From the NCBI GenBank assembly GCA_009746045.1, contig RPFO01000213.1:2846837-2910836 (forward strand): a stretch of 64,000 nt of DNA. The letters are read 5' to 3'. Each line of letters opens with the position of its first letter. The stretch's first letter is position 1. A model generated the notes under the pieces. It was not told the origin of the DNA. It ran no database searches and saw nothing but the letters and a program-made list of their open reading frames with translations. The position numbers and the translations under genes are program-made. This document shows, piece by piece, positions 1 to 8,606 of the stretch. This DNA is from Mesostigma viride. Its lineage: Eukaryota; Streptophyta; Mesostigmatophyceae; Mesostigmatales; Mesostigmataceae.

Positions 1-1
1 A

Positions 2-2758
2 CTCGGCCACAAGCTGTTTCTCGTCACCCCCCGGCTCCTCTTAGCGCCGTTGGAGCGGGGCGTGCGTGGCGTACAGGGTGCGGTCATCGCTCGCTGCCGG
101 CGGTTCCTCCTCGGGGATTGGGAAGGGCTGTGGGCGCTGCAGCCTCCGGCCTCCACCCGGGTGTCGGGGGCCGCCTCCTTTGCCCGGGTGGAAGCTGACG
201 TCATGCGGTTGGTGAAGGTAGGTGAATTGAGCCGGGCCATGCAAAAGCTTGAACTGACCGCGTTGGCTCCCTCCACTCCCCCGACCCTGCAGGCTTTGCG
301 CGACCTTCACCCCGACGAACCGGCCTTTGCGGTGCCCGCCCCGGCCACCCCCCCGCCCCCGCCTATTGTCCTGGACCTGGACATCTTCACGGCTGTGCTG
401 AAGGATCTGCCGAACGCCTCCTCCACCGGCCCCTCAGGCTGGCGCTACGAGCACCTCTCCGTGATGGCGGGCCATGGCGGGGCGACCGCACTCTTTGAGG
501 CTGCCGCCGACTTGGCCGCGGGGTCCCTGGCCCCCGCGGCGCGCCCTTGGCTGGCTGGGGCACGCCTCATTGCCCTCCTGAAAGACGACGTCCCCCCGCC
601 TGCTGGCCGCGTTCGTCCCATTGCTTGCGGCGAGGTCCTACGCAAGCTGGTGAGTAAGGTCATTTGTCGCCAAAAGGCCCCCGAGTTTCGCGCCTACTTC
701 TGCCCCAACCGGAGTGATACTGAGGAGTCCGTCGCGGCCCAGCTTGGCGTCGCCACCAAAGGGGGCAGCGACATCATCGTGCACACAGTTCAGGCCTACC
801 TCGAGACGCATCCGACCCATGTGGCGCTGAAGGTGGATTGCCACAATGCGTTCAATGCTGTCACCAAGGCTAGCATCTTTGAGGCCGTCGGCGAGGCGTT
901 CCCTGACCTTCTTGCGTGGACAGCAGCCTGCTACGGCGAACCCACTCAACTCTCCTTCCTCATGGAGGATGGGACGTTCGCCGACATCGCTTCCCGCACG
1001 GGAACCCAGCAAGGTGACCCCCTCGGCCCCTTTTACCTGTCTGCCCCGCTGCACAAGGCTCTCCAAGGTGTCCACGCTGCGCACCCGGATGTCGTGCTCC
1101 TCGCCTATATGGACGATATCCATGCCCTTGGCCCGGCCGACGCTGTGGTTGCCGCCCTGGCTGCCCTTGAAGTGGCCATGGCGGCCATCAACCTTCGGCT
1201 CACCCTCCCCAAGTGTGCAGTCTTTTCGCCCCAGGGGGACTGCTCTGGCTTCCCCGCGGCTATCCCGGGGGCATTGGCGCGGGCGCGTGGTTTCTCGTGC
1301 CTGGGCGTCCCTGTGGGTGACCCTGACTACGTCGAAGAGGAGCTCCGGGCCACCGTGGAACAGCGCACCCATGTCCTCGAGACTTGGGCGCGCCTCAAGG
1401 ACCCCCAGACCAAAGGGCTCCTCCTGTGGTTTTGCGCCCACCCGCGGGTGGTTCACTGGCTCCGTGGCGCTCCCCCCCACTTGGTGCGGCTTGCCGCGGA
1501 AGGCCATGACGAGCGCATTCAGGCCGCCTTGCAGGTGCTCCTCCCCGGCCCTAGCCTGCCAGCTCACTCCATGCGCTTGGCCACCCTCCCCTGCCGCATG
1601 GGCGGGTGTGGGCTCACCCGCGCCGCCCGCCTCGCCCCCGCCGCCTTCCTTGGCTCTGTTGCTCAGGCCTGGGCGGAGATCCGCCGGTTGGTCCCCAGCG
1701 CCGTCAGCGCCATTCCCGACTTGGTCACCCCATCCCCCTTCCCCTTTGTGCAGGCTGTGCAGGATTCTTACCTCGGGATCCAGCAGGCTTGCGACCTCGT
1801 CCGCCCCGCTCAGGCCGTCCACCGTCGCCTGCCCCGGGGCACGCCCGGCGTGTCCACTGTCGTCAGTCCTAGTGTCTTCCCTGCCTGCGTTCATGAAAAA
1901 CAACAAAAGACCTACGCGGGTATACTACACTGTGCCGACTGGATGGGTCTGCATGCGAGCTTGAACGATCAGGGGAAGGCTTGGCTTCACTCCGTTTCCC
2001 TTGAGGGGAGCGTGGGGTCCGCATTCCTGCGCGCCCTCCCCATGAGCCCTTTGTTCACACTGGTTCCGGCCCTTTACGCCATCGCTCTCCGCCACCAGCT
2101 CTTTGCCCCGCAACCTCTCATCACGGCGGGTGCGTCCTGCGGCAGCTGCGGGCTTGCTCTGGATACTACTGGGACGCACTACATCGCGTGCATGGGTGGC
2201 CAGCAGAACCAGAACTGGTTCCTCTATCTCCATACCGCTCTCCTCCGGGTGGTGTGTGCCATGGTTCGGTCGGTCTTTCCCCACTCCACCATCAAGTGCG
2301 AGGACGCGGATGGGGCCGCCCTCTACTCACCCAACCACCGCCCCGACATTACCGTGCTTGACTACGACGGGCAGGGTTGCCACCTGCTCATCGATGTCTC
2401 CGTGGCTCGGCCGCTTTCCGGTCGCCACATCCTCCGGGCGGCTGTGGATGCCGGCGCTGCTGCCGCTGTGGCTGAGCGCGACAAGTTTGCCTCCTACGGC
2501 AATGTGGGGCCCCACCGGGTCATCCCCTTTGTCCTTGAGGAGTTCGGGGCCATGGGCCCCAAGACAGCGGAGTTTTTCCACGAGTGCTGCCAGCGCCGTG
2601 AAGACCGCCTCGACCTCGAGGGTCAGACCGCCCCGTGGTCGGCCCGCACGTGGTCCTCGTATTGGCGGCAGCGCCTGTCACTCGCCCTCACTCGCACCGT
2701 GGCTGATGTGTTATTCCGCCGCACCCGGGCCGACTTTGTCGCGACCCATGCGGTCTAG
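2..2758 (+). CDS. LINE polyprotein: reverse transcriptase plus REL endonuclease (5' partial)
   Basis: This is a non-LTR retrotransposon ORF that copies its RNA at a nicked target. The frame is open to the left edge, so the N-terminus lies outside the window; residue numbers count from position 50. Reverse transcriptase blocks appear in order: a GPSGWRYEHL block, RPIACGEVLRKL, motif A VDCHNAFN (Asp263), motif B QQGDPLGP, the catalytic YMDD at 353-356, and a CLGVPVG block. Near the C-terminus lies a CGSC...H...C knuckle starting at Cys697, then RPD-x15-D (Asp766, Asp782), the layout of restriction-like endonucleases in R2/NeSL/CRE/Dualen-type LINEs. No frameshift is seen over 900 codons. The AT-rich 3' UTR runs to about 2975. 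An APE domain further upstream, as in Dualen-type elements, cannot be excluded. The family is clear; the clade is not. Confidence 0.9.
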   Translation, partial: LGHKLFLVTPRLLLAPLERGVRGVQGAVIARCRRFLLGDWEGLWALQPPASTRVSGAASFARVEADVMRLVKVGELSRAMQKLELTALAPSTPPTLQALRDLHPDEPAFAVPAPATPPPPPIVLDLDIFTAVLKDLPNASSTGPSGWRYEHLSVMAGHGGATALFEAAADLAAGSLAPAARPWLAGARLIALLKDDVPPPAGRVRPIACGEVLRKLVSKVICRQKAPEFRAYFCPNRSDTEESVAAQLGVATKGGSDIIVHTVQAYLETHPTHVALKVDCHNAFNAVTKASIFEAVGEAFPDLLAWTAACYGEPTQLSFLMEDGTFADIASRTGTQQGDPLGPFYLSAPLHKALQGVHAAHPDVVLLAYMDDIHALGPADAVVAALAALEVAMAAINLRLTLPKCAVFSPQGDCSGFPAAIPGALARARGFSCLGVPVGDPDYVEEELRATVEQRTHVLETWARLKDPQTKGLLLWFCAHPRVVHWLRGAPPHLVRLAAEGHDERIQAALQVLLPGPSLPAHSMRLATLPCRMGGCGLTRAARLAPAAFLGSVAQAWAEIRRLVPSAVSAIPDLVTPSPFPFVQAVQDSYLGIQQACDLVRPAQAVHRRLPRGTPGVSTVVSPSVFPACVHEKQQKTYAGILHCADWMGLHASLNDQGKAWLHSVSLEGSVGSAFLRALPMSPLFTLVPALYAIALRHQLFAPQPLITAGASCGSCGLALDTTGTHYIACMGGQQNQNWFLYLHTALLRVVCAMVRSVFPHSTIKCEDADGAALYSPNHRPDITVLDYDGQGCHLLIDVSVARPLSGRHILRAAVDAGAAAAVAERDKFASYGNVGPHRVIPFVLEEFGAMGPKTAEFFHECCQRREDRLDLEGQTAPWSARTWSSYWRQRLSLALTRTVADVLFRRTRADFVATHAV

Positions 2759-2980
2759 ATCCCTTCCAGGCCTGCATGGTGGGCCGGCAGCGCTGTTGCT
2801 GCGTGTAGTTTTGTGATGTATAGTTAGTTGTACCTTGTGCCGCTGGCGTGATCCTTGGATGTCTGTGTCAGATTACTATTAATTTCTTCAGGGTTATTCT
2901 CCCAGTTATCGGGTTTTTCCTTATGTTGCATGCCTATCTCACCTCCGTAATCTATCATTCTCAATGAATATATACTACAT

Positions 2981-3427
2981 GGCGCTGCCTTCTATTCCCC
3001 CAACCACCGGCCTGACATCGTGGTGCTGGACTTTGAGGGGGGTGGCCGGCATCTGCTTATTGACGTTTCGGTGGCGCGGCCCTTGGCTCTTAGCCACGTG
3101 GCTGGGGCCTCCCTCACGGCAGGTTACACGGCGGACCGGGCGGAGCGGGCCAAGCTCCTGGCCTACGGCGACGTCGGGCACCATCGTGTGGTGCCCTTTG
3201 TCCTGGAGGAGTTTGGGGCCATGGGGCCCCTGACCTCCGCCTTCTTCAAGGAGTGTTGCCGGCTCCGGGAGGACCGGCTGGACCTGGAGGGCCAGCGGGC
3301 CCCATGGTCGGCGCGGACCTGGACGTCATATTGGCGTCAGCGCTTGTCGGTGGCGCTGACTCGGGCCATGGCTGACATCATGCTCCGCCGTACGCGGGCT
3401 GATTTTGCGGTGCAGCAGGGCTATTAG
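2981..3427 (+). pseudogene. 5'-truncated LINE copy, REL endonuclease C-terminus
   Basis: This is the last ~148 codons of a second LINE related to the one immediately upstream. Homology begins abruptly at GAAFYSPNHRPD, matching GAALYSPNHRPD of the first copy. It keeps the RPD...D endonuclease core, LEEFGAMGP and the WSARTW...YWRQRLS tail. The two copies differ at many residues, so they are not a recent duplication. The reading frame is intact to the stop at 3427. The abrupt 5' end is typical of incomplete target-primed reverse transcription. It is followed by ~135 bp of 3' UTR ending in a T/A-rich run at about 3551-3563, which abuts the truncated LTR of the next element. Confidence 0.85.
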
Positions 3428-3563
3428 GTTCCTCCCGTTAGGCGTTTCCATTGGTCTTATCGTAGTATAGAGCTTTGACATGGCTCTGTATATAGGTTTA
3501 TAGCTGGGCGTTTGCTTTGGTTTGAGTGATTTCACTCTGCTGTAAGTAATTATATTTTTAAAA

Positions 3564-3664
3564 TATATGTGCCACATTATCCTAATGCCAAGGTGTCTCG
3601 TCGTTCAAGCACACACACGCCATTTGGCAGTGCCCAAGCATTCCAAGCTTTGTGTTGCATAACT
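3564..3664 (+). repeat. Truncated 5' LTR of Copia-A
   Basis: This is identical over 101 bp to 10671-10771 and ends in CATAACT. The sequence to its left (LINE 3' UTR) is unrelated to what precedes the right-hand copy, so the upstream part of the LTR was lost or displaced. Confidence 0.75.
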
Positions 3665-3768
3665 TGCATTAAAAACTCCAAAAACATACACACAACAGAA
3701 CGACGAGCGTTCATTTCGCGAACAAAAACAACCCATTCCATTTTTCTACCTCCAGTTTTTTTTGAAAA

Positions 3769-6204
3769 ATGTCTAACCCAAATGCGAACAAGGGTAAGGC
3801 TCCAATGCGACCAAGGAGCCGGTCCAGCACTCCGACGTCTTCATCGTCGGGAACGTCCGACTCGGAGCTTGCCGCCCAGGCAGAGATTGAGCGGGCGGCG
3901 AGGAGCTTCAATCAGTCTATGGAGGCTGACCCGACGTCGTCGGACACCTCTTCATCGGGCCACTTGTCCGATGGTTCGTACAGCAGCGTGGTGCTGCGAG
4001 TGCCCCTGTATCCGCAGGGGAGGGGATCCACGCCTGTGGTCAACAGGCCGAGGGGTCCTCCTTACGCCCCGACAGCTGCAGCGGCGGGGGTTGGACCTTC
4101 GGCACCTCCTGCAGAGGAGGAGTCCATGGAGCTGTATGGGCTCCAGCCTGGTTCCTCAGCCGAGGAGCAGGACGACGCACGCTCGCGGCAGGTGGCCGCG
4201 GATGAGGGCCTCGCTAGGGCGATGGCTGAGCACGAGGAGCGGGAGCTTCGGCGCGCGGACACGCACGCACGTGCTCGCGCCCAGCAGAGGGCGGATGCTG
4301 AGAACGTGCGCCGGGCGTTGTTTCACAGCAGTGAGCTGGCTTCTGGCGAGGAGCAGTTTGAGGTGATGCGTCGGGGGGACCTTGCATGTTTTAAAAGCTT
4401 GCGTCGGTCTCGTGAGCCGAAGGTACACCTAGGTGTGCATCAGGAGTCGGAGTTCTCTTTGACAGGTCCGTCGGGGGCATCTGCTGAGGACGAGATCCTC
4501 ATGACCCCGGCAATGACGGCGCGGGAGCGTGAAGCGCAGAAGCGCATGGAGACGTTCAACGCCGACAAGCAGCGTCGGCAGGCGCGGAGGGCCGCGGCAG
4601 AAGCCAAGAAGGAGCGCGAGCATGCGGAGCGGGTGAGGCAAATCGCGCTGACGGAGCGCATCAAGCTCAAAATGTCGATCACCCAGGTGCGCCGGGACCG
4701 GATGGTCCGCGAACTCAGGGTGTGGAAAAAGGCGCAGGCGATGAAGCTGCAGCACATGGCTGAGATGGAGGCGCCTGGCAGGCCGGAGGCGCAGGAACGT
4801 TACAGACGCTCGCTGGCACGGTGGGAAGCCAATGTGGGAAGGATGGAGCAGCGCATCCTGAAGCAGCGACGACGCATGCTCAAGCATGCACGTAAGACAG
4901 CGGTGAGGGGACCGCTTGGTGAAGCGGTGAGAGTCGAGTTTGGCCTTGGGCCGGATGAGGATGTTTCTGCAAGCCAAATGTTTTATTATTTGTCGCAGCC
5001 TAAGAAGACCATCACCAACCGTGATGGCACTGCCGCACGCACGCGTGTTTACAGGCAGCCTGGTGAAGCCGGACCGTCTAACCTGTCCAACAGGGAGGAC
5101 CTCATTGATCAGCTTCAGCTGGCGCAAGCCATGCTGGAAGCAGATACCCCGCTGTCTCCAGGCGAGCAGGCGACGTTGGCCGACACGGTGGCCAGGCTAG
5201 TGGCATCGCTGAAGCCGGCCAAGCGAAGGGCGCAGGCAGAGGCATGCGCACCCCAGCCAAAGCGGAGGAGGGACGAGGGGGCGGATGACGGGGAGAGGGG
5301 GGAACCAGGGCGGGGCAGGACACGGCACGCAGGAGTCTGCACCAACACGGCACGAGGGCGGGGAGCGGCAGCAGCAGCAGCAGCGACAGCAACAGCAGCA
5401 GCAGCAGCAACCGCCAACTGCAGGAACGACAACAACCTCCACATGGCCTTGACTAGGCCCAGGTTTGATCCAAAAAAGAAAGAGGACAAGCTAGTGTTTC
5501 CGGGTTTGCCAGAGGGCCATACCCAGGACGAAGCTAGGGAGTGGTTGTTTAAGTTGTCACATGCATATGCTAGCGACAATGTCCGTGATTGGTTTGCCTC
5601 TCTACGTGCGTCCACACCCATCCATCAATCTGCCAAGCCTATCCAGCAGTTGGTACAATTGTACCAAAAGCGTGCCAGCAGCGGGGTAGACGTGGCAGAA
5701 AATGTGTTGTGGGCGCAGTTCATGGTTGATCTTAGGGCACTTGTTACCACGGGGGAGCACTTAGAAGTGCTTAAGGGCTTCCAGTGGATAGAGGCCTATA
5801 AGGTCAATAAGCGTGACTATGTGAGTGACAACAAAAAATATGTCATGTACATAGAGGGAGATGAGGAGCTGAAGAAGCTCAATGCCAAGTACCTAGTACA
5901 CCTATGGCTACAAAAGGCAGAACTGGACCCCACCACCCTGTCAGTAATCCTGGCAGGTCTGAAGGATAAGTGGGAGGACTTCAGGAAGGCAATGGCCTAT
6001 GTGCAGCAATGCCTAGAGCCGTTTGCTGCTGCAGCCAAGGAGGGAAAGGTGAAGCAGGTAAAGGGGGAGGAAGCCTCAGGTACGGGGCTCTCCAAGAAGC
6101 AGATGCAGTCGCTGGTAGCCCAGGTAAAGGCGGTAATGGGGGGGATAAAAACAAAAACAACAAAAGTGGGGGAGGTGGAAACAAGGGGGGGGAAAGAACA
6201 ATAA
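3769..6204 (+). CDS. Copia-A Gag, N-terminal extension and capsid-like region
   Basis: The ORF starts at the ATG at 3769, about 100 bp inside the LTR. The first ~530 residues are low-complexity, Ser-rich at the start and then Arg/Glu/Ala-rich with long charged helices likely to form coiled coil (about 160-370). They end in an Ala/Thr-rich tract encoded by CAG-type repeats (5367-5412). From about residue 555 the protein is compact and Gag-like (FDPKKKEDKLVFPGLPEG onward), matching a nucleocapsid precursor in position rather than by recognised sequence. The ORF stops at 6204, before the zinc knuckle. Two G runs near the end (about 6135-6142 and 6185-6192) sit where the apparent coding frame changes, and the Gly/Asn-rich linker continues in other frames. 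The ~530-residue N-terminal extension is unusually long for a Copia Gag. Confidence 0.7.
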   Translation: MSNPNANKGKAPMRPRSRSSTPTSSSSGTSDSELAAQAEIERAARSFNQSMEADPTSSDTSSSGHLSDGSYSSVVLRVPLYPQGRGSTPVVNRPRGPPYAPTAAAAGVGPSAPPAEEESMELYGLQPGSSAEEQDDARSRQVAADEGLARAMAEHEERELRRADTHARARAQQRADAENVRRALFHSSELASGEEQFEVMRRGDLACFKSLRRSREPKVHLGVHQESEFSLTGPSGASAEDEILMTPAMTAREREAQKRMETFNADKQRRQARRAAAEAKKEREHAERVRQIALTERIKLKMSITQVRRDRMVRELRVWKKAQAMKLQHMAEMEAPGRPEAQERYRRSLARWEANVGRMEQRILKQRRRMLKHARKTAVRGPLGEAVRVEFGLGPDEDVSASQMFYYLSQPKKTITNRDGTAARTRVYRQPGEAGPSNLSNREDLIDQLQLAQAMLEADTPLSPGEQATLADTVARLVASLKPAKRRAQAEACAPQPKRRRDEGADDGERGEPGRGRTRHAGVCTNTARGRGAAAAAAATATAAAAATANCRNDNNLHMALTRPRFDPKKKEDKLVFPGLPEGHTQDEAREWLFKLSHAYASDNVRDWFASLRASTPIHQSAKPIQQLVQLYQKRASSGVDVAENVLWAQFMVDLRALVTTGEHLEVLKGFQWIEAYKVNKRDYVSDNKKYVMYIEGDEELKKLNAKYLVHLWLQKAELDPTTLSVILAGLKDKWEDFRKAMAYVQQCLEPFAAAAKEGKVKQVKGEEASGTGLSKKQMQSLVAQVKAVMGGIKTKTTKVGEVETRGGKEQ

Positions 6205-6205
6205 C

Positions 6206-6643
6206 AATAAAAACAGAAAACAAAGTGGGGGAGCTAGCAAGCCAGGGGGTGCTAAGCCAGCAGGGGGGGACAAGAGGTTGCCTCATGACCCCACCAAGCA
6301 TTGCACTAGGTGCCTTTGTAAGGGGCACCTAAAAGATGACTGCTGGAAAGGCAAACCCGACTATGGTTCTGACGTTGATGTTTGTCCTGGATGCTGGAAA
6401 ACACGTCACCCCATTGCAGCAGGAGCGCGCTGCACGGCACCCAGGCACAACAAGACCACGCCAGGGCGCTACAACCGCGCGGGGGCGGCAGACCAGGGTG
6501 ACACCTGTAAGCTACCCTCACCATTTTTCACAAATGGTTTCCTGTTACCTTCTGTCTGCCAAGTGTTGCCTGAGTGTGATGATGTGGATTGGGAAGTGGC
6601 ATATGACATGACACTGTCACACATGATGCGTGACCCACCATAG
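6206..6643 (+). CDS. Copia-A Gag C-terminus with CCHC zinc knuckle (shifted frame)
   Basis: This frame is open through a Gly/Asn/Lys-rich linker and encodes CTRCLCKGHLKDDC, a CX2CX4HX4C nucleocapsid knuckle that binds genomic RNA, at about 6299-6340. A second Cys/His cluster (CPGC...H...C) follows. There is no natural ATG at the start, and the upstream Gag is in another frame, so this is the displaced end of Gag rather than a separate gene. Two successive -1 changes, near the G runs around 6137 and 6188, would connect them. The stop TAG at 6641-6643 comes just before the pol frame opens. Confidence 0.75.
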   Translation, partial: NKNRKQSGGASKPGGAKPAGGDKRLPHDPTKHCTRCLCKGHLKDDCWKGKPDYGSDVDVCPGCWKTRHPIAAGARCTAPRHNKTTPGRYNRAGAADQGDTCKLPSPFFTNGFLLPSVCQVLPECDDVDWEVAYDMTLSHMMRDPP

Positions 6644-7947
6644 CTTCCCTTAGTGCAGCAGCAGAAAAGGTAATCACGTATGGTGCTCTAGCAGAGCAAC
6701 TGCACAAGGTTATGGGCCATGAGGCTGTGGCTGAAAGGCTAGCCAATAAAATACAAGGCCATGATCTGGAACAGATGTGCAGGCACGTACGTAAGCACTG
6801 TGAGCAATGTCAGCTATATGCTCCTAAGCCCAGAAAATGGCATGTGGCCACACCACCACTGGCTAGAGGCAAACTGGTTGGGGATGTTATACACGTGGTG
6901 AAGGACACGGTATACTACCTAGTCATAAAGGATGCCTGGTCAAGGTTTGTGGTAGTGGAGCCCCTGCCTGGGATGGATAAAGAGCAGCTGCACAGAGCTT
7001 TACAGATAGCCTTGGCACGTTTTCACCCCATTGAAAAAGTAATGCTGGATCAGCAGTTTCTCTGCATCCAGGACAGGAATGACCTGCCCAAGATAGAAGT
7101 GTCTGGGGCTCAAGATCATGAACGTCAGGGGTTGGTAGAACGTACCATGAGAGCCATCAGGGATGTGATAAGAAAAATGCCATCCAGGTTGGCTGACTCT
7201 GGTAGCTATGCTGACAGGGCATCTTGGGCAGCAGGGGTGACTACCCAGCTAAACGCCAAACCAATAATGTCCTCACCTTTTGGGGAAATCACCCCAACTG
7301 GCCTTCAGTCAGGCAGCTATGCTTCAGAGGTACACACTCACTACAACACACAAAGGCAGCACTTAGCCAAGTTGCTGGCAAAGAAAGACAAAAACAATGC
7401 CAGGCCTGTGTTTGAAGTGGGGGACCATGTGTTTTTTTTCAGAGAGGGTGACAGAGGAAGAGCACACTCTGCCAGATGGCACGGTCCAGCTGTAGTCACC
7501 AAAATTCATGAAGAAGGGACTGCAGTCACTATACAACATGACAGAGAGCGTGTGGTCAGCAAGCATAGACTCAAGCTTTATTACCCACCACTGGCAGACG
7601 TGTCAGGGGTAGAATTCTTGGACATGGATTCAGAGCAGGAGTCTGGTGGATTGATCTCACCCAATGAATTGGCTAAGGACGTCATTGATGCAAGCACTAG
7701 CACCACAGTAGAAGCTCCTGTGTTCCTCAGTAGTGCAGCCCCACTACAACCCAATAGTCCACCTGGGCAGGAGGACGGTGCACAGGGTGAGCAGCAGGTA
7801 GCACCTCCCTCACACCTGGAGGAGTCACAAAAAGAGCAGATCCTGTCGTTCCCAGGAAGTCATTTGCTGAGATTCTTAAGGCCTTGCACAAGGCACACAA
7901 CACTAAAGCAGTTGTGGCAACAGGTACAGCACAGGTCAATGCTGTAG
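6643..7947 (+). CDS. Copia-A integrase (HHCC plus shortened DDE core)
   Basis: Integrase inserts the cDNA copy into the host genome. The frame is open from 6643; the first ATG is 6712, which lies inside the HHCC finger, so that ATG is unlikely to be the true start. The finger reads LHKVMGH...CEQC. Numbering from 6712, the catalytic core shows Asp58 (GDVIHVV), Asp113 (MLDQQF) and Glu143 (RQGLVER). The second Asp and the Glu are separated by only 29 residues, against about 35 in typical retroviral and Copia integrases. DQQF and HERQGLVER replace the usual DNGxEF and NGVxER boxes. After the core, a WHGPAVV block resembles the C-terminal domain. The frame then drifts out of homology near 7830 and ends at 7947, overlapping the protease frame. 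Confidence 0.88.
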   Translation, partial: ASLSAAAEKVITYGALAEQLHKVMGHEAVAERLANKIQGHDLEQMCRHVRKHCEQCQLYAPKPRKWHVATPPLARGKLVGDVIHVVKDTVYYLVIKDAWSRFVVVEPLPGMDKEQLHRALQIALARFHPIEKVMLDQQFLCIQDRNDLPKIEVSGAQDHERQGLVERTMRAIRDVIRKMPSRLADSGSYADRASWAAGVTTQLNAKPIMSSPFGEITPTGLQSGSYASEVHTHYNTQRQHLAKLLAKKDKNNARPVFEVGDHVFFFREGDRGRAHSARWHGPAVVTKIHEEGTAVTIQHDRERVVSKHRLKLYYPPLADVSGVEFLDMDSEQESGGLISPNELAKDVIDASTSTTVEAPVFLSSAAPLQPNSPPGQEDGAQGEQQVAPPSHLEESQKEQILSFPGSHLLRFLRPCTRHTTLKQLWQQVQHRSML

Positions 7948-8606
7948 GGGATGCAGGTCAAGATCCTAGTATTTTGGCTGTAGACACCCAAGCACAGGTG
8001 AGTATCATCAGTGCAGAAGCTGTATCTGGTCTGAAAATGAAGGCCTCACCATGGGCTAGAGTGTCAGATTTTTCAGGCAAAACCAAAATGCAGGTCAAAG
8101 GTCAGGTGAGCATTCAAATCTTGGGTATGCCCACTCCATTTCAGGTGGTTGAGGGTTACTCAGGGAATGCCCTGTTAGGGGAACCTTTTGTATCTTACCC
8201 TGGTGTTGTCATCTCAGCTGGGAGGTTGAGTGTGGCAGGGGTAGGACAGGTGCCTCTAGATCATTTTAAAATCCCTTTGAGCCAGATTAGCACTGGGTTG
8301 GATGCTGCCATCAATGCAGTTAAGCCCAAGTACCTCCCAGGTCAGGAACCGTGTGTGGAGGACCTCATACACTCTCAAAAGCTACACCCTTCAGCGTTTG
8401 GGCTTGGTAGATGGGATGTTGCATCCATGTCTCCCCTGTCCTATGATGATATTGTACGGGACTGCCAGACGCAGATTGGGTTTCTTAAGTGGCTGGAGGC
8501 TTTTACCAAAGCCAGGGAGGAGTGGGTTGTTCCAGATGCACGTAGTCCCACACACACACCACCTGTGACTCCTCTTGATGCTATGCCAGCTGGGCCAAGA
8601 AGCTAA
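7884..8606 (+). CDS. Copia-A retropepsin-like protease, located after integrase
   Basis: This frame carries an aspartic-protease signature: VDTQAQVSII with Asp34, and 63 residues later NALLGEPFVSYPG, the hydrophobic-hydrophobic-Leu-Gly flap-side motif of retropepsins. The usual Gly of D-T/S-G is Gln. Its counterpart in Copia-C is closely similar from the DT motif to the LG motif (shared DFSG, ILG, TPF, EGY), so the domain is conserved. The frame is open upstream of the listed start and must join the integrase frame near 7830 by a -1 change. It also includes the start of the RT region (WLEAFTKAREEW). It leaves homology at about 8598, where RT continues in the next frame. Protease function is inferred from motifs only. 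Confidence 0.7.
   Translation: MHKAHNTKAVVATGTAQVNAVGDAGQDPSILAVDTQAQVSIISAEAVSGLKMKASPWARVSDFSGKTKMQVKGQVSIQILGMPTPFQVVEGYSGNALLGEPFVSYPGVVISAGRLSVAGVGQVPLDHFKIPLSQISTGLDAAINAVKPKYLPGQEPCVEDLIHSQKLHPSAFGLGRWDVASMSPLSYDDIVRDCQTQIGFLKWLEAFTKAREEWVVPDARSPTHTPPVTPLDAMPAGPRS

Noticed and set aside
638-1906. 422-codon minus-strand ORF opposite the LINE
   Set aside because: It is an antisense shadow of the GC-rich reverse transcriptase ORF, without domain motifs.
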